Origin: M3007 sp038327555
Lineage (GTDB): Bacteria > Bacteroidota > Bacteroidia > Chitinophagales > Saprospiraceae
DNA: 14,789 nucleotides
Direction: 5' to 3'
NCBI GenBank assembly: GCA_038327555.1
Contig: JBBQLD010000062.1
Location: 1 to 14,789 of the forward strand
Below, piece by piece: positions 14,192 through 14,789 of the stretch (positions are counted from its first letter, which is position 1; every line of letters begins with the position of its first letter). Made by a program: the position numbers and the translations under genes. Under the pieces are notes generated by a model, which saw nothing but the letters and a program-made list of their open reading frames with translations, did no database searches and had not been told where the DNA came from.

Positions 14192-14635
14192 ATGGCTCAT
14201 TTTCAACGCACAGCATCTGCCGCATGGCGCGGCACAGGAGCAGAAGGCTCCGGTTCACTCAGCGGTCCATCAGGCGTACTTGACGGAACGCCGTATTCTG
14301 CCGCAAAGCGCTTCCAAAACGAAGACGGCAAGGCCGGTACCAATCCGGAGGAACTGATTGCAGCAGCACACGCAGGCTGTTATGTCATGGCACTCAGTTT
14401 TCAACTTTCTGGAGCGGGTTTTCCGCCGACTGAACTTCGTTGCTCGGCCACGATAAACATGGAAAAAGAAGACAATGGATGGAGCTTTGGAAAGATCACG
14501 CTTCAGCTTGAGGCAGAGGTGCCTGGTATTGAACTAGAAAAATTCCTAGAATTGGCCAACGCCGCAAAAGGTGGCTGCCCAGTGAGTAAAGCGCTTTCCG
14601 CAGTACCTATTGAATTAGAAGCGAAATTGGTTTAG
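14192..14635 (+). CDS. OsmC family peroxiredoxin
   Basis: 147 residues, close to E. coli OsmC (143). OsmC proteins are dimeric, cytoplasmic, thiol-dependent peroxidases favouring organic hydroperoxides. Both redox cysteines are present in the expected contexts: Cys63 in 'TNPEELIAAAHAGCYVMALSF' (outline) and Cys129 in 'AAKGGCPVSKAL'. The N-terminal 'GSLSGPSGVLDGTPYSAAKRF' pattern (outline) is typical of the OsmC subfamily rather than the Ohr subfamily. An extra Cys84 ('ELRCSATI') is unusual but outside the active site. The ATG at 14192 agrees with the family start. It follows the DUF2723 gene after 112 bp; whether the two are cotranscribed is unclear. Confidence 0.94.
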   Translation: MAHFQRTASAAWRGTGAEGSGSLSGPSGVLDGTPYSAAKRFQNEDGKAGTNPEELIAAAHAGCYVMALSFQLSGAGFPPTELRCSATINMEKEDNGWSFGKITLQLEAEVPGIELEKFLELANAAKGGCPVSKALSAVPIELEAKLV

Positions 14636-14789
14636 GGCTCTATGCTGAACAACTAGTGGCAGGGGCACGAAGTCTTTGACGGTTTGTTCGACTCTTTTGA
14701 ACTGATACTTTGTTGCGCCTCAGTCATGGAGAGCCCGCTACAATCCTTCGTCGCGCCTAGTCTCATCTCAAAATAATCTGACCAAACTA
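14636..14789. other. Non-coding tail of the window with one promoter-like pair
   Basis: No gene is seen. TTTG (14683-14686) and TACTTTG (14706-14712, one base shorter than TAnnTTTG) are 19 bp apart and could drive a gene beyond the window. GGGCTCT (14635-14641) is complementary to AGAGCCC (14730-14736), but the 88-nt separation makes a terminator unlikely. Confidence 0.3.

Overview
The window looks like chromosomal DNA of a Bacteroidota bacterium, most likely of the Saprospiria type (Haliscomenobacter/Lewinella-like); the lineage is an inference. The support is two C-terminal type A sorting domains and one type B sorting domain of the type IX secretion system (T9SS), a SprB-like surface repeat, genes without clear Shine-Dalgarno sites, and promoter-like motifs of the Bacteroidota form TTTG-N(19-20)-TAnnTTTG.

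Left part (1-6763): the 3' end of a T9SS-secreted protein gene with a strong terminator, a structured non-coding stretch, then a DUF1800 gene, a small convergent four-helix-bundle (S23/IVP type) gene, a DUF1501 gene whose product has both a Tat-like signal and a T9SS sorting domain, and a large surface protein with a SprB-like repeat and a type B sorting domain. DUF1800 and DUF1501 genes are usual partners. Here they are pushed about 640 bp apart by a perfect 47-bp inverted repeat and the reverse-strand gene.

Middle (6764-7551): between two convergent genes lies an array of seven units with a 102-bp period. Each unit carries two GGAAC-NNN-GTTCC palindromes that combine across unit borders into 24-bp hairpins. 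The array is bracketed by a 25-bp inverted repeat that belongs to a dispersed GT/AC-rich intergenic repeat family also seen at 2570-2709, 8977-9109 and 9601-9707.

Right part (7552-14789): mostly housekeeping and redox genes: msrA (reverse), an AhpD-like carboxymuconolactone decarboxylase family protein, rlmH (23S rRNA methyltransferase), a rhomboid protease, thioredoxin with its own promoter and terminator, a 1019-residue DUF2723 membrane glycosyltransferase-like protein, and an OsmC-type peroxiredoxin. MsrA, thioredoxin, the AhpD-like protein and OsmC share an oxidative-damage theme, but spacing and promoters suggest separate transcription units. No RNA genes, CRISPR arrays, transposases or phage genes were seen. 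The least explained content is the repeat system in the intergenic regions.
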